64,000 nt of DNA from Glacieibacterium frigidum (GTDB taxonomy: Bacteria > Pseudomonadota > Alphaproteobacteria > Sphingomonadales > Sphingomonadaceae): NCBI RefSeq assembly GCF_007097155.1, contig NZ_VJWA01000002.1:744001-808000 (forward strand), in the 5' to 3' direction. A program made the position numbers and the translations under genes. Below the pieces are notes generated by a model. It was not told the DNA's origin. It was given only the letters and a program-made list of their open reading frames with translations, and did not search any database. Numbering within the stretch: the stretch's first letter is position 1; every line of letters starts with the position of its first letter. Below, in pieces: positions 61,614-64,000 of the stretch.

Positions 61614-64000
61614 TTAGAACTTGTGCTCGAACGACACCGTGAAGCGGCGGCCGAGATAGTCGTAGACGCCCAGGCCAGCGGTGCCGAGCGGGTACGGGGG
61701 ATCCTTGTCGGTCAGGTTGCTGATGTTGAAGCGCAGGATCGACTGCTCCAGCACCTCGACCGACGCACCGAGGTTGAACGTCCAGTATTCGCGGACGCTC
61801 AGGATGTCCTGCGACTCGACGGTGTTCAGATTGTTGAACTTCGCCTTGCTCTGGTAGTTCGTCTGGAAGTCGATGCCGACCGGGCCCTGCGTATAGCCGA
61901 TGTTGAGCTGGCCGACGTACTTCGGGTTGCCGATCTCGCCCTGGTCGGGGTTGATCGTGACGTTGTTGTTCGAGCTGCGCAGCGTCTTCGTGTAAAATAC
62001 CGAGCCGTTGAGATCGATCTGCGAGTCCGACAGGCCGACGAAGTCGAGCGGGAAGTTGTACGCGACTTCGGCGGTCAGGCCCTTGAACTCGAAGAACGCG
62101 CCGTTGACGAAATTGGTGCGGAAGCCGGGACGGGCCGGATCGATGCTCAGCTGGCCGTTGCGCGCGCCGCCGCGATCGCGCGCGATCAGCGAGCAGAAGG
62201 CGTTGGCGTTGTCGACATCGGCCGTGTTGAAGTCGGGGTTGTCGTAGCAGCCCTCGGCGATGTTGGCGTTGGTCAGCGACGCGATGTTGCCGATCACCTT
62301 GATGCGGTTCCAGTCGACCGCAGCGCGGAAGCGCGGGATGAAGCTGGGCTGCAGGACGAAGCCGAAGGTGTACGACTTGCCCTCTTCGTTATCGAGATTG
62401 ACGTTGCCGCCGCTCGTGATCGGCACGGTCGCGGCGCGCGCCAGGCTGTCGAAGGTCGCGCCGTTGATACCGTACGCCGCAAAGAACGCCGCGCAGTTCG
62501 TCTGGCGCTGCGCCGGGTTCGGCCCCAGCGCGATCTGCGTGCGGTCGCACGGATCGGGGAAGGTGTTGAACGCCGGCGAGACGGGGGTGAACAGCTCGGT
62601 GATCGACGGCGCACGCAGCGAGCGCGTGTAGTTGCCGCGGAGCTCGATGCCCTTGAACGGCTGCCAGCGCCCGCCGTAGGTATAGGCGGTGAAGCCGCCG
62701 TTGACGGTATTGTCGACGTAGCGGATCTTGCCCTCGATCTGCAGCGAGCGGATCAGCGGCACGTTGTTGTCGGGCGAGACCAGCGGGATCAGGATTTCGC
62801 CGAACGCCTCGTCGGTGTTGAACTGGCCGCTGTTGCCGCCGATCGGCACCGAACGGCCAAGGCCTGCGCGCTGGAAATCGTCGGGCAGGAAGGCGCCCTT
62901 TTCCTTGCGGTGCTCGTAGCCGACGTTGAAGCCGACCGGCCCCGACCACAGCTCGAACAGCGACTGCGAGCCGAAGTTGATGTTGTACACCTGCTGCTCG
63001 AGGACGGCGCGCGCCTCGGTCTGGCCGGTGACATAGGCCTTGGCGGCAGGGCTGGCGCGGTTCTCGCCGAACACGTCGAGCGGTACGCAGTTCGGATCGC
63101 CGTTGGGCAGCAGCGCGTCGGGGTTGACCTTGGTCGCTGCGGTCGCCGGCTGGCAGTTGTTGATCGCGTTGACGAAGCGCTGCTGGTTCAGGACGTTGGC
63201 GAAGAAGCTGCCCTCGCTGCGGCCGTAGTTGGCCGACGCCTCCCAGGTGAACTCGCGCCCGAACGCGCCGAACTCGCCCTTCAGGCCGCCGACGATGCGA
63301 TAGACGTCGGTGGTCGAGCTGGCGTTGTTGTTGACGAGGTCGCGCGACGCCCGCGACAGGCGGAAGCTGGTCGCGCCGACCGCGGCGAGCTGTGCACGCG
63401 CCTGCGCCGACAGGCGCGGATCGGTTGCCTGGAAGGTCAGGGGCGCCGAGTTGGCACCGAACAGCGTCGCGTTGAAGATCGGCTGGTCGATCAGCTCGTT
63501 CGCCTTGGCGCGGTAGTAGGTCGCCTCGACGAAAGCCTCGACCTTGTCGAAGATTTCGTAGCGGCCGATGAGATTGGCGGTGATGCGCTCGAGGCCCGAG
63601 GTGATCTGCGAGGTCTCGTTGAGGTTGAAGCCGTCGCCGCCGCTGGCGTTCTGCGCACCGAACGGCACGCCCGGATTGAACGGCACGAGATTGCCCTGCG
63701 GGTCGAACTGCAGCAGCACGTTATTGGCGCCGAAGCCGCGCGGCAGGCCGTTCGCCAGCGTGTTGCCCTGACCGGCCGGGTTGGTGGCGGGCAGCAGCAG
63801 GCCGCCGCCGGTCAGCGAGAAGATGCGCGTGTTGCGGATATAGACGGTGTTGGCGATGCCGTCGGCGTTGCCGGTGTTGAACGGCGTGTTCGGATTCAGG
63901 CGCCCGTCGTTCTGCGGCGTGCGGCCGTTGAGCAAGGCTGCGGCGCTGCCCGCGGTCGGGTTGGTGCCGGTGCCGAAGCCTTCCTGGAAACGCTTGCGGT
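61614..64000 (-). CDS. TonB-dependent receptor, C-terminal part (cut by window edge)
   Basis: About 794 residues are visible; the signal peptide and plug start lie beyond the right edge. The readable part begins within or just after the plug (RKRFQEGFGTGTNPTAGSAA). It continues with a 22-strand barrel: KVEAFVEATYYRAKANELID, GIELRGNYTRSLRAPSITEL and the end YDYLGRRFTVSFEHKF, a typical C-terminal aromatic strand. It is an outer-membrane importer of unknown ligand and is convergent with the other receptor. The first ATG-like codon in the window (63935) is not the true start because the frame stays open to the edge. Confidence 0.93.
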   Translation of the reverse strand, partial: RKRFQEGFGTGTNPTAGSAAALLNGRTPQNDGRLNPNTPFNTGNADGIANTVYIRNTRIFSLTGGGLLLPATNPAGQGNTLANGLPRGFGANNVLLQFDPQGNLVPFNPGVPFGAQNASGGDGFNLNETSQITSGLERITANLIGRYEIFDKVEAFVEATYYRAKANELIDQPIFNATLFGANSAPLTFQATDPRLSAQARAQLAAVGATSFRLSRASRDLVNNNASSTTDVYRIVGGLKGEFGAFGREFTWEASANYGRSEGSFFANVLNQQRFVNAINNCQPATAATKVNPDALLPNGDPNCVPLDVFGENRASPAAKAYVTGQTEARAVLEQQVYNINFGSQSLFELWSGPVGFNVGYEHRKEKGAFLPDDFQRAGLGRSVPIGGNSGQFNTDEAFGEILIPLVSPDNNVPLIRSLQIEGKIRYVDNTVNGGFTAYTYGGRWQPFKGIELRGNYTRSLRAPSITELFTPVSPAFNTFPDPCDRTQIALGPNPAQRQTNCAAFFAAYGINGATFDSLARAATVPITSGGNVNLDNEEGKSYTFGFVLQPSFIPRFRAAVDWNRIKVIGNIASLTNANIAEGCYDNPDFNTADVDNANAFCSLIARDRGGARNGQLSIDPARPGFRTNFVNGAFFEFKGLTAEVAYNFPLDFVGLSDSQIDLNGSVFYTKTLRSSNNNVTINPDQGEIGNPKYVGQLNIGYTQGPVGIDFQTNYQSKAKFNNLNTVESQDILSVREYWTFNLGASVEVLEQSILRFNISNLTDKDPPYPLGTAGLGVYDYLGRRFTVSFEHKF

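Overview
The window is a GC-rich chromosomal segment that reads as an alphaproteobacterium of the Sphingomonadales. The evidence is protein style: two large sphingomonad-type TonB-dependent receptors, a PEPxxWA-CTERM protein, a Trm112-LON-thioredoxin operon, an lgt-MidA-GNAT-pgeF operon, and heavy use of GTG/TTG starts with ATGA/GTGA overlaps between neighbouring genes. This placement is inferred from recognised families, not from a database search. No insertion sequence, transposase, integrase, phage gene, CRISPR array or rRNA gene was seen. One tRNA (Gly, GCC) is present. No gene-free stretch exceeds about 230 bases.

Layout. 1-8.6 kb: the start of a 2-hydroxyacid dehydrogenase, an SH3 protein, PEP carboxylase, a short-chain dehydrogenase, a small hypothetical protein, an Atm1-type ABC exporter, and an odd low-GC lipoprotein with a peptidoglycan-binding repeat. 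8.6-11.8 kb (minus): the operon lgt, MidA-like methyltransferase, GNAT, pgeF, each pair overlapping by 4 nt. 11.8-16.5 kb (plus): a catabolic operon of two unlike acyl-CoA dehydrogenases, an acyl-CoA ligase and an HD-domain protein resembling diiron oxygenases. 16.4-19.6 kb: TspO, a strong promoter with an embedded dyad, an EamA transporter, a MddA-like methyltransferase and a gene broken by one in-frame stop. 19.7-25.3 kb: rimP-nusA-ylxR-infB. 25.5-31.8 kb: a HAD protein without its catalytic aspartates coupled to a TauD-type dioxygenase, an S9 peptidase, an SDR, and an APC permease overlapping a methyltransferase with a signal peptide.

31.9-40.2 kb: a fused indolepyruvate:ferredoxin oxidoreductase, then a four-gene run of exported proteins that includes LpoB-like and YcfL-like members, facing a Sel1/SPOR protein. 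This run looks like an envelope or peptidoglycan module. 40.2-43.2 kb: pseudo-dihydroorotase and pyrB (pyrimidine synthesis), a cold-shock protein and infA. 43.3-50.6 kb: hypothetical proteins, a Baeyer-Villiger-type monooxygenase, a lipoprotein esterase, an M28 peptidase and the thioredoxin/LON/Trm112 operon. 50.6-52.5 kb: tRNA-Gly, a short low-GC accessory patch and an MFS symporter. 52.6-64 kb: pyrD, GNAT, gamma-glutamyltransferase, a long-chain acyl-CoA synthetase, a PEP-CTERM protein and two convergent TonB-dependent receptors, the second cut by the window edge.

Repeats. Two nearly identical head-to-head REP doublets (REPIN-like) lie at 41.4 and 46.4 kb. Related single hairpins or arms lie at 48.8 and 51.2 kb.
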